37,438 nt of DNA. It comes from Oleispira sp963933055. Lineage in GTDB: Bacteria; Pseudomonadota; Gammaproteobacteria; Pseudomonadales; Oceanobacteraceae. Numbering within the stretch: position 1 is the stretch's first letter; each line of letters opens with the position of its first letter. Shown piece by piece: positions 17,058 to 24,725 of the stretch. The notes beneath the pieces were generated by a model that was given only the letters and a program-made list of their open reading frames with translations, ran no database searches and had not been told where the DNA came from. The stretch covers positions 1 to 37,438 of the forward strand of contig CAWVSY010000036.1 of assembly GCA_963933055.1 (NCBI GenBank), written 5' to 3'. Both the position numbers and the translations under genes were made by a program.

Positions 17058-17252
17058 ATGCCTAAGATTAAGACTAAAAGTGGTGCTGCGAAGCGCTTCA
17101 AGAAAACGGCTAACGGCTTTAAACACCGTCAAGCACACCGTGCCCACATCTTGACCAAGAAAAGCACTAAGCGTAAGCGTCATTTACGAGCTAACCTGAT
17201 GGTTCACGCCTCAGATGTAGCAACTGTAAAACGTATGTTGCCGAACCTTTAA
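17058..17252 (+). CDS. rpmI: 50S ribosomal protein L35
   Basis: A 64-aa very basic protein, the normal length for bL35. It opens MPKIKTKSGAAKRFKKTANG, a signature that fits L35 residue by residue, and continues with RHLRANLMVHASDV. L35 sits in the large subunit. It is followed after 32 bp by rplT, as in almost all bacteria, and preceded by infC in the same operon. Start at ATG 17058 is fixed by the conserved MPK opening. Confidence 0.98.
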   Translation: MPKIKTKSGAAKRFKKTANGFKHRQAHRAHILTKKSTKRKRHLRANLMVHASDVATVKRMLPNL

Positions 17253-17284
17253 TAAACCCTTGGTATAATTTGTAGGAGAGTCAT

Positions 17285-17638
17285 ATGGCTCGTGTAAAAC
17301 GTGGTGTTCAGGCGCGTAAGCGTCACAAAAAGATTTTAAAGCAAGCTAAGGGTTACTACGGTGCTCGTAGCCGTGTATTCCGTGTTGCTAAGCAAGCGGT
17401 AATTAAAGCGGGTCAATATGCATACCGTGACCGTCGTCAAAGAAAGCGTCAATTCCGTCAGTTGTGGATTGCACGTATTAACGCTGGCGCACGTGTTAAT
17501 GGTTTGTCTTACAGCCGTTTCATCAACGGTCTTAAAGTTGCTTCTATCGAAGTTGACCGTAAGATCTTGGCTGATCTAGCTGTAAACGAAAAAGGCGCTT
17601 TTGCGGCTCTAGTAGAAAAAGCTAAAGCTAGCCTTTAA
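17285..17638 (+). CDS. rplT: 50S ribosomal protein L20
   Basis: A 117-aa protein, the standard length of bL20, opening MARVKRGVQARKRHKKILKQ and with YRDRRQRKRQFRQLWIARIN in the middle. L20 binds 23S rRNA early in large-subunit assembly and in enterobacteria also represses rpmI-rplT. The ribosome site is GGAG about 10 bases before the ATG. It is the last gene before the strong hairpin terminator at 17712-17750, so it closes the thrS-infC-rpmI-rplT transcript. Confidence 0.98.
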   Translation: MARVKRGVQARKRHKKILKQAKGYYGARSRVFRVAKQAVIKAGQYAYRDRRQRKRQFRQLWIARINAGARVNGLSYSRFINGLKVASIEVDRKILADLAVNEKGAFAALVEKAKASL

Positions 17639-17711
17639 TAAGAATGTAATGAGCTAGAACTTCTAGCGACTGATCATTTTTAGACAAGCCAGCAATAACA
17701 GTTGGTTTGTT

Positions 17712-17750
17712 AAAATAAGGGAGTGGCTTTGCCACTCCCTTATTTTTTTG
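17712..17750 (+). terminator. Strong terminator between rplT and pheS
   Basis: Perfect 16-bp inverted repeat, arms 17712-17727 and 17731-17746 (core AAGGGAGTGGC/GCCACTCCCTT), loop TTT, followed by T-run. It ends the rplT transcript. In E. coli the corresponding site is an attenuator with the Phe-rich pheM leader peptide; I find no Phe-rich peptide upstream here, so plain termination is more likely. Confidence 0.9.
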
Positions 17751-17803
17751 CGTTTTATTTAAGAATTAAGATTTACTAAATTTAGGTTTTTACGGAGTAA
17801 ACG

Positions 17804-18820
17804 ATGGAAAACCTCGACGCGCTGGTTAATGAAGCGCTTGCCAAAGTTACCAGTGCTAGTGAAGAAAATGCGTTATACCAGGTACAGGTTGAATACCTTG
17901 GTAAGAAAGGCACAATTACCTCTTTGTTGAAAACGTTGGGTAAATTATCCAATGAAGAACGTCCTAAAGCGGGTGCTCTAATTAACGAAGGCAAAGTAAC
18001 CGTACAAACCGCAATCAATGTGCGTAAGACCGATTTACAGACCCTTGCTTTGGCTGAAAAATTGGCAGCAGAAAAAATTGATGTGACCTTGTCGGGCCGC
18101 AATCAGCAGGGCGGTGGTTTGCACCCTGTTACGCGTACGCTTGAACGTATCGAAGCTTTCTTTACTAACGTCGGTTACAACGTTGCCGAAGGACCTGAAG
18201 TTGAGGATGACTTCCACAACTTCGAAGCTCTAAACATTCCATCGCACCACCCAGCGCGTGCGATGCATGATACTTTCTATTTCAATGCAAATACCTTGTT
18301 GCGTACGCACACATCGCCTGTGCAAGTTCGTACTATGGAAACGCAAGAGCCACCGATTCGCGTAATCTGTCCTGGCCGTGTATATCGTTGTGATTCTGAT
18401 ATTACCCACACGCCTATGTTCCATCAGGTTGAAGGTTTGCTGGTTGATAAAGATGTAAGCTTTGCCGATCTTAAAGGCACGGTTCAGCAATTCTTAAAAG
18501 TATTCTTCGAAAAAGATTTAGCCGTTCGTTTTCGTCCGTCTTATTTCCCATTCACAGAGCCATCGGCTGAAGTGGATATGGAATGTGTGATGTGTTCGGG
18601 CAAAGGCTGTCGCGTTTGTAGCCATACAGGTTGGTTAGAAGTGATGGGCTGCGGCATGGTTCACCCTAAAGTATTTAAAGAGTCGGGCGTTGATGCTGAA
18701 AAGTATTCTGGTTTCGCTTTTGGTATGGGTGTAGAGCGTTTAGCAATGTTGCGTTATGGCGTAAATGATTTGCGTTTGTTCTTTGAAAATGATCTGCGTT
18801 TTTTGCAGCAATTTAGATAG
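17804..18820 (+). CDS. pheS: Phenylalanyl-tRNA synthetase alpha subunit
   Basis: A 338-aa class II catalytic subunit of the alpha2beta2 PheRS. N-terminal coiled-coil region (1-85), then the catalytic core opening HPVTRTLERIEAFFTNVGY, the motif 2 region with RPSYFPFTEPSAEVDM, the CVMCSGKGCRVC stretch typical of the proteobacterial form, and motif 3 in FAFGMGVERLAMLRYGVNDL. Length is close to the usual 327-340. A ribosome site (CGGAG) lies before the ATG. Unusually for this gene pair, the beta subunit does not follow immediately: 341 bp containing two palindromic elements intervene, which could upset the equal production of the two subunits. Confidence 0.98.
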   Translation: MENLDALVNEALAKVTSASEENALYQVQVEYLGKKGTITSLLKTLGKLSNEERPKAGALINEGKVTVQTAINVRKTDLQTLALAEKLAAEKIDVTLSGRNQQGGGLHPVTRTLERIEAFFTNVGYNVAEGPEVEDDFHNFEALNIPSHHPARAMHDTFYFNANTLLRTHTSPVQVRTMETQEPPIRVICPGRVYRCDSDITHTPMFHQVEGLLVDKDVSFADLKGTVQQFLKVFFEKDLAVRFRPSYFPFTEPSAEVDMECVMCSGKGCRVCSHTGWLEVMGCGMVHPKVFKESGVDAEKYSGFAFGMGVERLAMLRYGVNDLRLFFENDLRFLQQFR

Positions 18821-18826
18821 TTTGAG

Positions 18827-18959
18827 GTCATTGCGCGGACACAGCACCTTTTGTTTTTCTTGAGGCAGCACGCTACAAGTACTTCCCTGTAAGCTCTGCT
18901 ATAACATCCATGTTATAGAAGGCCTTACAAGAATAACAAATCTCCTGTTGCGCAATGAC
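18827..18959. repeat. 133-bp palindromic MITE-like element between pheS and pheT
   Basis: Ends are perfect 10-bp inverted repeats: GTCATTGCGC at 18827-18836 and GCGCAATGAC at 18950-18959. The inside continues as an imperfect palindrome (CAGCACC..GTTTTTCTTG against CAAGAATAAC..CTCCTG; GTAAG..CTATAACATCC against GTTATAG..CTTAC). GAG directly flanks both ends, which could be a short target duplication. There is no coding capacity. It resembles a non-autonomous mobile element or a REP-type repeat. Confidence 0.6.
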
Positions 18960-19003
18960 GAGTTAATTTATTCCCAGTGTTCAAAGAATACTGGTAGAGC
19001 AAA

Positions 19004-19126
19004 AGATCGAGAGTAGCTTTGGTGATTGCCTCTGCCGGCCATCCACCGCAGGGATGCGGTGGCTGAGCTTACAGGACGTATTTACAGCGTGCCAAAGAGG
19101 TAACACCAAAGGTGCGAAATCGATCT
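19004..19126. repeat. Second palindromic element between pheS and pheT
   Basis: Nested inverted repeats: outer AGATCGA (19004-19010) / TCGATCT (19120-19126), then CTTTGGTG (19017-19024) / CACCAAAG (19104-19111), and a perfect inner hairpin CCACCGCA GGGA TGCGGTGG at 19043-19062. The inner part with GCTTACAGGACGTATTTACAGC after the hairpin has the look of short intergenic repeats seen in marine gammaproteobacteria, but I cannot name the family. Confidence 0.55.
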
Positions 19127-19161
19127 GAGCAAGAAACATATTCGGAAGGCAGGTAAATAAC

Positions 19162-21591
19162 ATGCAGTTCAGTGAATTATGGTTACGAGAGTGGGCAAAC
19201 CCAACTCTTGAAACACAAGAATTAGTCGACCAAATCACCATGGCGGGTTTGGAAGTAGACGCAATCGAAGCCGCAGCAGGCGAGTTCAGCGGAATCGTTG
19301 TTGCGCAAATAGTAAGCTTTGAAAAGCACCCAGAAGCCGACAAACTGAATGTTTGTAAGGTAACGGACGGTAGCGAAGAATTTCAAATCGTTTGTGGCGC
19401 ACCTAACGTTCGCGAAGGTATGGTTATTCCTTTCGCAAAAATCGGTGCAGTATTGCCTAGCGAAGATGGCAAAGGCTTCAAAATTAAAAAAGCCAAGCTA
19501 CGCGGCGTAGAATCCTTCGGCATGTTGTGTGCGGAAGAAGAAATGGGTATTGCCGATAAGTCTGATGGCTTGTGGGATCTTCCAGCAGACGCACCATTAG
19601 GTGTTTGCATGCGCGAATACCTTGGTCTTACTCGTAACGGCCGTGACGACAAAATTATCGACGTAGACCTTACGCCAAACCGCGGTGACTGCTTAAGCAT
19701 TGCCGGTTTGTCACGTGAAGTGGGCGTATTAAATAAAGTAGATGTAACGGCTCCAGTTATTGAAGCGGTTGCACCAACGATTGATACTGCGATCGACGTT
19801 CAGCTACAAGCCCCTGATGCATGCCCACGTTATGTTGGTCGTGTAATCAAAGGCATTAACATCAAAGCGGCTAGCCCACTTTGGATGCAAGAAAAGCTAC
19901 GTCGCAGTGGCATTCGTTCAATTGACCCAGTGGTTGATGTAACGAACTTCATCTTGCTAGAGCTTGGTCAGCCAATGCACGCATTCGATCTAGCCAAGCT
20001 AGACGGCGGCATCATTGTTCGTAAAGCGACACAAAACGAAACCTTGGTTCTGTTAGATGACCAAGAAATTAAATTAAACAGCGATACTCTAGTGATTGCT
20101 GATAACAGCAAAGCATTGGCCATGGCGGGTGTGATGGGCGGAGCTGATTCTGGCGTCAATGCAGAAACAACTCAAGACATCCTACTAGAGTCGGCTTACT
20201 TCAATCCAATCGCGATTGCCGGTAAAGCACGTAACTACGGCTTACACACAGACTCTTCACACCGCTTTGAGCGTGGTGTTGATTTTGAATTGCAGCGTAA
20301 CGCGATTGAACGCGCAACGGCTCTATTATTAGAAATTGTTGGTGGTGAAGCAGGCCCTGTGGTTGAAAAGATCTCAGACGCTGATTTACCAAACTGTGCA
20401 GAAATTACATTGGTAGAAGCAAGCATCGAAAAGATGTTGGGCTTAACTATTGAAGCCAGCGAAGTTGAAGAAATCCTAGTTCGTTTAGGAATGAATGTTT
20501 CGAAAGTAGACAACGGCTGGAAGGTGATTGCACCGAGCTACCGTTTCGACATGGCGATTGAAGCAGACCTAATCGAAGAACTGGCGCGTATCTACGGCTA
20601 CAACCGTTTACCAGTACGCACGCCAATGGCCGCAACGCCATTATTGCCAGTACCTGAAAACGAACTAGCAATGAAAGACGTTCGTCGTCAGCTAGTCGGT
20701 CGTGGTTATCAAGAAGCGGTTACTTACAGCTTTGTTGACCCAGCGACGCAAAAATTATTAGACCCTGAAGTTGCTCCGTTAGCACTTGCTAACCCGATCT
20801 CAGCTGATCTATCAGTAATGCGCACGAATTTGTGGGCAGGTTTGGTTCAGACTGCCGTTCATAACATCAAGCGTCAGCAGCCTCGTGTTCGTTTGTTTGA
20901 AACGGGCTTAAGCTTCGTGCCTCAGCCAGGTAAAGATCCAAGTAATCTAGACGAAAGCTTAGTGCAAGATCCTAAGCTAGCGATGCTATTGACCGGTACG
21001 CGCACTGAGCAAAGCTGGTCTGAAGGCGATGAAAACGTTGATTTCTTCGACTTAAAAGGCGATTTCGAAAGTTTAATTGCTCGCACTGGCAGCCAAGCAC
21101 GTTATGCGTTCGTTCCAGCAGAGCATCCTTCATTACAGCCTGGCCAAACAGCTCGCATTGAACTGGATGGTATTGCCGTTGGTTGGATTGGCGCATTACA
21201 CCCTAACTTGTCAAAACCTCTAGGGTTGAAGCAAGCCGTGTATTTGTTAGAAATTAGCTTAAAAGCCGTACGTCAGGTAGAAGTTCCTGCATTTAAGCCA
21301 CTTTCTAAGTTCCCTGAGATGCGTCGTGACCTTGCATTAGTCGTTACCGATGCCACACCTGTTGCCGATGTTATGTCGCTAATTCGTGAAAAAGCAGGGG
21401 ATTACCTCACGAAGTTAAACCTTTTTGACATTTATCAGGGCAAAGGTATTGATCCAGATAGAAAAAGCTTAGCTTTGGGCTTGACGTGGCAGCATCCTTC
21501 GCGCACTCTGAATGAAGAAGAAGTGAACGAAGCTGTTGAAAATGTACTCGCTCACTTGGCAGATAGGATTGACGCACAATTGAGAGGCTAA
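19162..21591 (+). CDS. pheT: Phenylalanyl-tRNA synthetase beta subunit
   Basis: A 809-aa protein, normal for the long bacterial beta chain. Domains in order: N-terminal MQFSELWLREWANP, a tRNA-binding EMAP-type domain at about 39-150 (VAQIVSFEKHPEADKLNVCK), B3/B4 editing region (about 210-385; includes ILLESAYFNPIAIAGKARNY and SSHRFERGVD), B5 domain (about 400-475), catalytic-like core (about 480-690) and C-terminal FDX-ACB anticodon-binding domain (about 715-809; FKPLSKFPEMRRDLALVV). The ribosome site is GGAAGGCAGG. It is separated from pheS by palindromic elements but coupled to ihfA by a one-base gap. Whether it has its own promoter in that gap I cannot tell. Confidence 0.98.
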   Translation: MQFSELWLREWANPTLETQELVDQITMAGLEVDAIEAAAGEFSGIVVAQIVSFEKHPEADKLNVCKVTDGSEEFQIVCGAPNVREGMVIPFAKIGAVLPSEDGKGFKIKKAKLRGVESFGMLCAEEEMGIADKSDGLWDLPADAPLGVCMREYLGLTRNGRDDKIIDVDLTPNRGDCLSIAGLSREVGVLNKVDVTAPVIEAVAPTIDTAIDVQLQAPDACPRYVGRVIKGINIKAASPLWMQEKLRRSGIRSIDPVVDVTNFILLELGQPMHAFDLAKLDGGIIVRKATQNETLVLLDDQEIKLNSDTLVIADNSKALAMAGVMGGADSGVNAETTQDILLESAYFNPIAIAGKARNYGLHTDSSHRFERGVDFELQRNAIERATALLLEIVGGEAGPVVEKISDADLPNCAEITLVEASIEKMLGLTIEASEVEEILVRLGMNVSKVDNGWKVIAPSYRFDMAIEADLIEELARIYGYNRLPVRTPMAATPLLPVPENELAMKDVRRQLVGRGYQEAVTYSFVDPATQKLLDPEVAPLALANPISADLSVMRTNLWAGLVQTAVHNIKRQQPRVRLFETGLSFVPQPGKDPSNLDESLVQDPKLAMLLTGTRTEQSWSEGDENVDFFDLKGDFESLIARTGSQARYAFVPAEHPSLQPGQTARIELDGIAVGWIGALHPNLSKPLGLKQAVYLLEISLKAVRQVEVPAFKPLSKFPEMRRDLALVVTDATPVADVMSLIREKAGDYLTKLNLFDIYQGKGIDPDRKSLALGLTWQHPSRTLNEEEVNEAVENVLAHLADRIDAQLRG

Positions 21592-21592
21592 T

Positions 21593-21898
21593 ATGCGAGC
21601 TCTTACCAAGGCAGAAATGGCGGAACGCCTGTTTGAAGACCTAGGTTTGAATAAACGTGAAGCGAAAGAAATGGTGGATCTCTTTTTCGATGAGATTCGC
21701 CACTCTTTAACGCATAACGAACAAGTGAAGTTGTCAGGCTTTGGCAACTTCGACCTGCGTGATAAAAGTCAACGTCCAGGGCGTAACCCAAAAACGGGTG
21801 AAGAAATTCCGATTTCTGCACGTCGCGTTGTTACCTTCAAACCCGGACAAAAATTAAAAATCCGAGTAGAAGCTTATGCAGGAAGCGAGTCTCAATAA
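21593..21898 (+). CDS. ihfA: Integration host factor alpha subunit
   Basis: A 101-aa DNA-bending protein of the HU/IHF family; IHF is an alpha-beta heterodimer that bends DNA sharply at specific sites. Visible are LTKAEMAERLFEDLGLNKRE, the dimer core SGFGNFDLRDKSQRPGRNPK with the DNA-intercalating arm proline in GRNPKTGE, and ISARRVVTFKPGQKLK, the alpha-type version. Its ATG starts one base after the pheT stop, so translation is likely coupled. It overlaps the MerR-family gene by 23 bp, giving the familiar pheT-ihfA-merR order. Confidence 0.97.
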   Translation: MRALTKAEMAERLFEDLGLNKREAKEMVDLFFDEIRHSLTHNEQVKLSGFGNFDLRDKSQRPGRNPKTGEEIPISARRVVTFKPGQKLKIRVEAYAGSESQ

Positions 21899-22235
21899 CG
21901 AGCTCCCACCCATACCATCCAAGCGCTACTTCAGTATTGGTGAAGTCAGCGAGCTATGTGATGTAAAACCCCATGTTCTGCGTTACTGGGAACAGGAATT
22001 CACTCAGCTAAAACCTATTAAACGTCGTGGTAATCGTCGCTATTACCAACGCGAAGACGTTATTCTTGTCCGTGAAATTCGCAGCTTACTGTATCAAGAA
22101 GGCTATACCATCAGCGGCGCTCGGCAAAAGCTGAATGACCAAAGTGGTGACGAAACCGCAGCTCACTTTGATCGTGCTTTAATTAAAGATATGTTGGCTG
22201 AACTCGCCGAATTAAAAGATATTCTTGAAAACTGA
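21876..22235 (+). CDS. MerR-family regulator (IHF-linked type)
   Basis: A 119-aa MerR-type protein with an N-terminal winged HTH: RYFSIGEVSELCDVKPHVLR, then YWEQEFTQLKPIKRRGNRRY, then QREDVILVREIRSLL. A short helix follows (EGYTISGARQKLNDQ) and a C-terminal alpha tail of about 30 residues (DMLAELAELKDILEN). No cysteine ligand set for metal sensing is present. Proteins of exactly this type lie next to ihfA in most gammaproteobacteria, but their target genes are not well defined. Start ATG at 21876 lies inside ihfA; its ribosome site is within the ihfA coding sequence. It is the last gene before tRNA-Pro. Confidence 0.93.
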   Translation: MQEASLNNELPPIPSKRYFSIGEVSELCDVKPHVLRYWEQEFTQLKPIKRRGNRRYYQREDVILVREIRSLLYQEGYTISGARQKLNDQSGDETAAHFDRALIKDMLAELAELKDILEN

Positions 22236-22268
22236 ACCGTTTTAGACAAACCTAAATGAGTAAGAAGC

Positions 22269-22296
22269 TTCCAATTATCAAGCACTTAGGTATAAT
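22269..22296 (+). promoter_or_regulatory. Possible promoter of tRNA-Pro
   Basis: A perfect -10 box TATAAT at 22291-22296, with a poor -35 (TTCCAA at 22269-22274) 16 bp upstream. The predicted start would give a roughly 50-nt 5' leader before the tRNA. Confidence 0.4.
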
Positions 22297-22352
22297 CTGA
22301 AATACTTAAACAAAGACGCTTCTTTTCTAAAAGAACATTTGTTTGAGATTGT

Positions 22353-22429
22353 CGGAATGTAGCGCAGCTTGGTAGCGCACTTGTCTGGGGGATAAGTGGT
22401 CGCAGGTTCAAATCCTGCCATTCCGACCA
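22353..22429 (+). tRNA. tRNA-Pro (anticodon GGG)
   Basis: 77 nt with encoded CCA. Acceptor arms CGGAATG (22353-22359) and CATTCCG (22419-22425), ACCA at 22426-22429. The D-loop holds AGCTTGGTAGC. The anticodon stem is CTTGT/ATAAG around a CTGGGGG loop, giving anticodon GGG at 22387-22389, which reads CCC and CCU. The T-arm is GCAGG TTCAAAT CCTGC. The position after ihfA and the MerR gene is common in gammaproteobacteria. Confidence 0.97.
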
Positions 22430-22859
22430 ATTTAATTTAAGTAAATCAATACCCTTCAATTTTCAGCAGTACACTTCTTCATTATCTCGTATATAAAGCT
22501 ATTCAAAATCACCTAAATGCAGATTTTCATTGTCTATTCTATTTAATAGTTTCAAACTTTCTGTTCTTCTAGATTAGATCTACCATGAATAAGTTCAGCA
22601 ACTTCATATCTAACTGCATACATGCCTTTATTAATGGCTGGTGTAAATAGCCAGCAGAGCATCTGTCAGAAAAATCTAATGAGGGTCATGATTTTAGCAA
22701 TTTAATACGTAGATTTTTCTCCAAGCTAGGAAAGAGTGAAAAGCATTATAAAATATCGATAATTTTTAACTGCTTCAGCACTCTTTACACCTATTTTTTA
22801 GACGTCTGGCAGACGGTTTTGTGTACCTTGAGTTGGTTATTGCAGAGTATAAATAAAGG
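22430..22859. other. 430-bp AT-rich gap after tRNA-Pro
   Basis: No integrase or attachment-site copy is seen. On the minus strand there is a protein-like but frame-broken stretch (listed separately). The remainder is AT-rich, and I find no good terminator for alkB, which ends at 22860. Confidence 0.4.
22499..22662 (-). pseudogene. Possible frameshifted small gene
   Basis: On the minus strand, an ATG at 22662 opens a 36-codon frame ending at 22552 (includes NKGMYAVRYEVAELIHGRSN). A different frame then carries on with equally protein-like sequence, RTESLKLLNRIDNENLHLGD followed by FE and a stop at 22499. Joining them needs one frameshift near 22560. There is no good ribosome binding site, and I do not recognise the family. 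It could be a decayed gene or chance. Confidence 0.25.
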
Positions 22860-24008
22860 TCATTCTCTGTTTAATGTTTTGGCATAAGCAGGTGACAGGT
22901 TGATGTGTTTATAATCGTTATTAACAAAATTTAGTAATCGCTTATCCATAACGGCTCGCCATAGCGGTGGGATTAAACTAAGAAACATCATTAACGGGTA
23001 ACCAGCAGGCAGCATGGGAACTTGTTGGTAATCACGCAGTATTTGATATTCTCGTGTGGCATTAGCATGATGATCAGAGTGGCGCTGAAGTTGAAGTGTC
23101 ATGTAGTCACTGAACTTATTATTACAGTTCCAAGAGTAGCGTGGTTCACAGCGCTCGTAGCGACCATTGTCTTTCTTTTGGCGTAGTAAGCCGTAGTGCT
23201 CTAGATAATTCGCCATGGTGAGTTGAAAATAGCCCATGGCGCATGCTGCTAGTAGAAAGGGGATTGCCATAAGGCCAAATGCCCAAACCATTAAACCATG
23301 CATTATTAGGGTAACAGCTGCGGTTTGTAATATGTCGTTTTTCCAGTGCCAAAATCCAAGACCTAAGCGTTTTAAACGTTGGCTTTCTAGTGTGATCGCG
23401 CGCTTAAAGGTGCCTGGTAACTCTCGCACAGAGAACTGATAAACCGACTCGCCCATGCGTGCTGAAGCGGGGTCTTCTGGAGTGGATACGTGAACATGGT
23501 GGCCACGGTTATGTTCGATGTGGAAGTGGCAATAGGCGAACATGGCAATGGATATTTTAGCGCCCCAGCGCATGGGCCAAGATGTGCGGTGGCCTAGTTC
23601 ATGGCTTACGCAAAATACACCGGCAAACATCGCACCAAGTCCTATTAATGCAGCAGCGATGTGATACCACGGTAAGTCTACGGTTAAGCATACATAAGTC
23701 GTTGCGACAAAGGCCGCCCAGTAGAAAGGGATAACGCCCAGCAGGAGTGCATTGTAAAAGCGGCTAGATTTTAAGGTCTCTTCTTCTTCGCTATTTGGGT
23801 TTATTGTATCTTTGCCGATAATTAAATCGATTAATGCGACACCAAAATAGAAAACGATAAGCATTAGCCAAAATGTGAGGCCATTTCCTGTTTGGTATAC
23901 ATGCCAAGCTGTCCATAGAGGAAGGAATGGGCCAACAAAGTTAGCTAAATAATAGTATTTTTTGCGCTCAAACCACTCTGAATTGTGCTCTATTGCTAAG
24001 TCAGTCAT
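22860..24008 (-). CDS. alkB: Alkane 1-monooxygenase AlkB
   Basis: A 382-aa inner-membrane di-iron hydroxylase that oxidises the terminal carbon of n-alkanes to 1-alkanols, using electrons from rubredoxin. The histidine boxes are all present: HELGHR (about 137), HIEHNRGHHVHV (about 163-174), and LQRHSDHHA (about 313), together with the AlkB hallmark NYLEHYGL (about 267). Six hydrophobic helices surround them, e.g. ALIDLIIGKD at the end of one helix. Length is typical. Rubredoxin, rubredoxin reductase and alkane regulators are not adjacent, so electron partners must be elsewhere. The start ATG at 24008 fits the family. A candidate promoter and palindrome lie upstream. Confidence 0.97.
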   Translation of the reverse strand: MTDLAIEHNSEWFERKKYYYLANFVGPFLPLWTAWHVYQTGNGLTFWLMLIVFYFGVALIDLIIGKDTINPNSEEEETLKSSRFYNALLLGVIPFYWAAFVATTYVCLTVDLPWYHIAAALIGLGAMFAGVFCVSHELGHRTSWPMRWGAKISIAMFAYCHFHIEHNRGHHVHVSTPEDPASARMGESVYQFSVRELPGTFKRAITLESQRLKRLGLGFWHWKNDILQTAAVTLIMHGLMVWAFGLMAIPFLLAACAMGYFQLTMANYLEHYGLLRQKKDNGRYERCEPRYSWNCNNKFSDYMTLQLQRHSDHHANATREYQILRDYQQVPMLPAGYPLMMFLSLIPPLWRAVMDKRLLNFVNNDYKHINLSPAYAKTLNRE

Positions 24009-24054
24009 TATCGAACTCTCTAAATTGTATTATTGTTATTTTGTAGGACAATCT

Positions 24055-24108
24055 ATAGTAGGTTGTATTCACTAGGGTCAGCAAGGTGCTTATTGGCCAC
24101 TTTGTGGC
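24055..24108 (-). promoter_or_regulatory. Possible alkB promoter and upstream palindrome
   Basis: On the minus strand, TTGCTG (24084-24079) and TACTAT (24060-24055) are spaced 18 bp, a moderate match to sigma-70 boxes. Just upstream lies the palindrome GCCAC-TTT-GTGGC (24096-24108), at a distance where activators often bind. Both assignments are by eye. Confidence 0.35.
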
Positions 24109-24188
24109 AGAGTTTGACTTGGGCAGGGTTTATTTAACTAGGACTTATCCATGGAGCCTAGTTATGGAGCGGTATTGGTATTGTGCGG

Positions 24189-24632
24189 TTAGGCAGCAGT
24201 GGTCTTTAATTTTCTAATATTGCTCGCCTGGTCTCTAACGTTCTGTTTTATTGTGCTTGAGGACGTACGAGGATTATAAAGAACCTGTTTGATTTGTTTG
24301 CCAGCCGATTTTAGGTACGCTTCTACTGCAATATTGTGAGGCTTATTTCCCCAATCTTCACCTACTACGAAGATATCTGCATTAAGTTCTTTGCAGCCAC
24401 TGACGTATTCAAGTTCATCATAAGGGCGCACGATATCTACGCAGCTTAATGCTCTTAGCATCTCCATGCGTTGCTCTAAAGGAATAACGGGGACGTTAGG
24501 CTTGTAAGAATTAACAACACGGTCGGATGCAACGCCAACGGCTAATATGCCCCCTAAAGATTTACAGTATTCTAATAAGGCTAGATGTCCTACGTGTAAT
24601 AAATCAAATGTACCTACGGTATATACAATCAT
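24189..24632 (-). CDS. Cytidylyltransferase (TagD/GCT-like nucleotidyltransferase)
   Basis: A 147-aa nucleotidyltransferase of the cytidylyltransferase family, near the usual 130-145 aa of glycerol-3-phosphate cytidylyltransferase. It opens MIVYTVGTFDLLHVGHLALL, with HVGH at residues 13-16 (the HxGH signature), continues with SDRVVNSYKP and VPVIPLEQRMEMLRAL, and ends with NPRTSSSTIKQNV, which takes the place of the RTxGxST motif. Such enzymes join CTP with a phospho-alcohol (glycerol-3-P, phosphoethanolamine or phosphocholine) to give CDP-alcohol. The gene upstream encodes a CDP-alcohol phosphatidyltransferase, so this is likely the activating step of one lipid pathway. The substrate is unknown. 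A RfaE/HldE-type ADP-heptose enzyme is less likely because there is no kinase domain or sugar gene nearby. Confidence 0.85.
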   Translation of the reverse strand: MIVYTVGTFDLLHVGHLALLEYCKSLGGILAVGVASDRVVNSYKPNVPVIPLEQRMEMLRALSCVDIVRPYDELEYVSGCKELNADIFVVGEDWGNKPHNIAVEAYLKSAGKQIKQVLYNPRTSSSTIKQNVRDQASNIRKLKTTAA

Positions 24633-24661
24633 ATTTTTCTTTCTCTTTTTCTAAAATTATC

Positions 24662-24683
24662 AATGCCGTTATTGAGCGGCATT
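24662..24683 (-). other. Hairpin between the two lipid genes
   Basis: Perfect 7-bp inverted repeat AATGCCG (24662-24668) / CGGCATT (24677-24683), 8-nt loop, in the 93-bp gap between the phosphatidyltransferase and the cytidylyltransferase genes. The T-run after it is weak on both strands, so it might lower downstream expression or protect RNA ends. Confidence 0.4.
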
Positions 24684-24725
24684 TTGATTTATGCGAGTTT
24701 TAAGATATGTGTTTAGGTCATATTT

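Noticed and set aside
17264..17269. TATAAT between rpmI and rplT
   Set aside because: It sits 16 bases before the rplT ATG, almost on the ribosome site, with no -35 box; chance in AT-rich DNA.
17639..17803. pheM-like attenuation leader ahead of pheS
   Set aside because: A strong hairpin terminator is present, but the short frames before it (ATG TAA; ATG AGC TAG) carry no phenylalanine codons and no antiterminator arm is evident. Plain termination of rplT explains it.
22353..22429. tRNA-Pro as an integration site of a genomic island
   Set aside because: No integrase gene and no second copy of the tRNA 3' end are present within the window; the following genes look chromosomal.
24189..24632. 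HldE/RfaE-type ADP-heptose enzyme
   Set aside because: No kinase domain, no sugar genes nearby, and the adjacent CDP-alcohol phosphatidyltransferase favours a CTP-using lipid enzyme.
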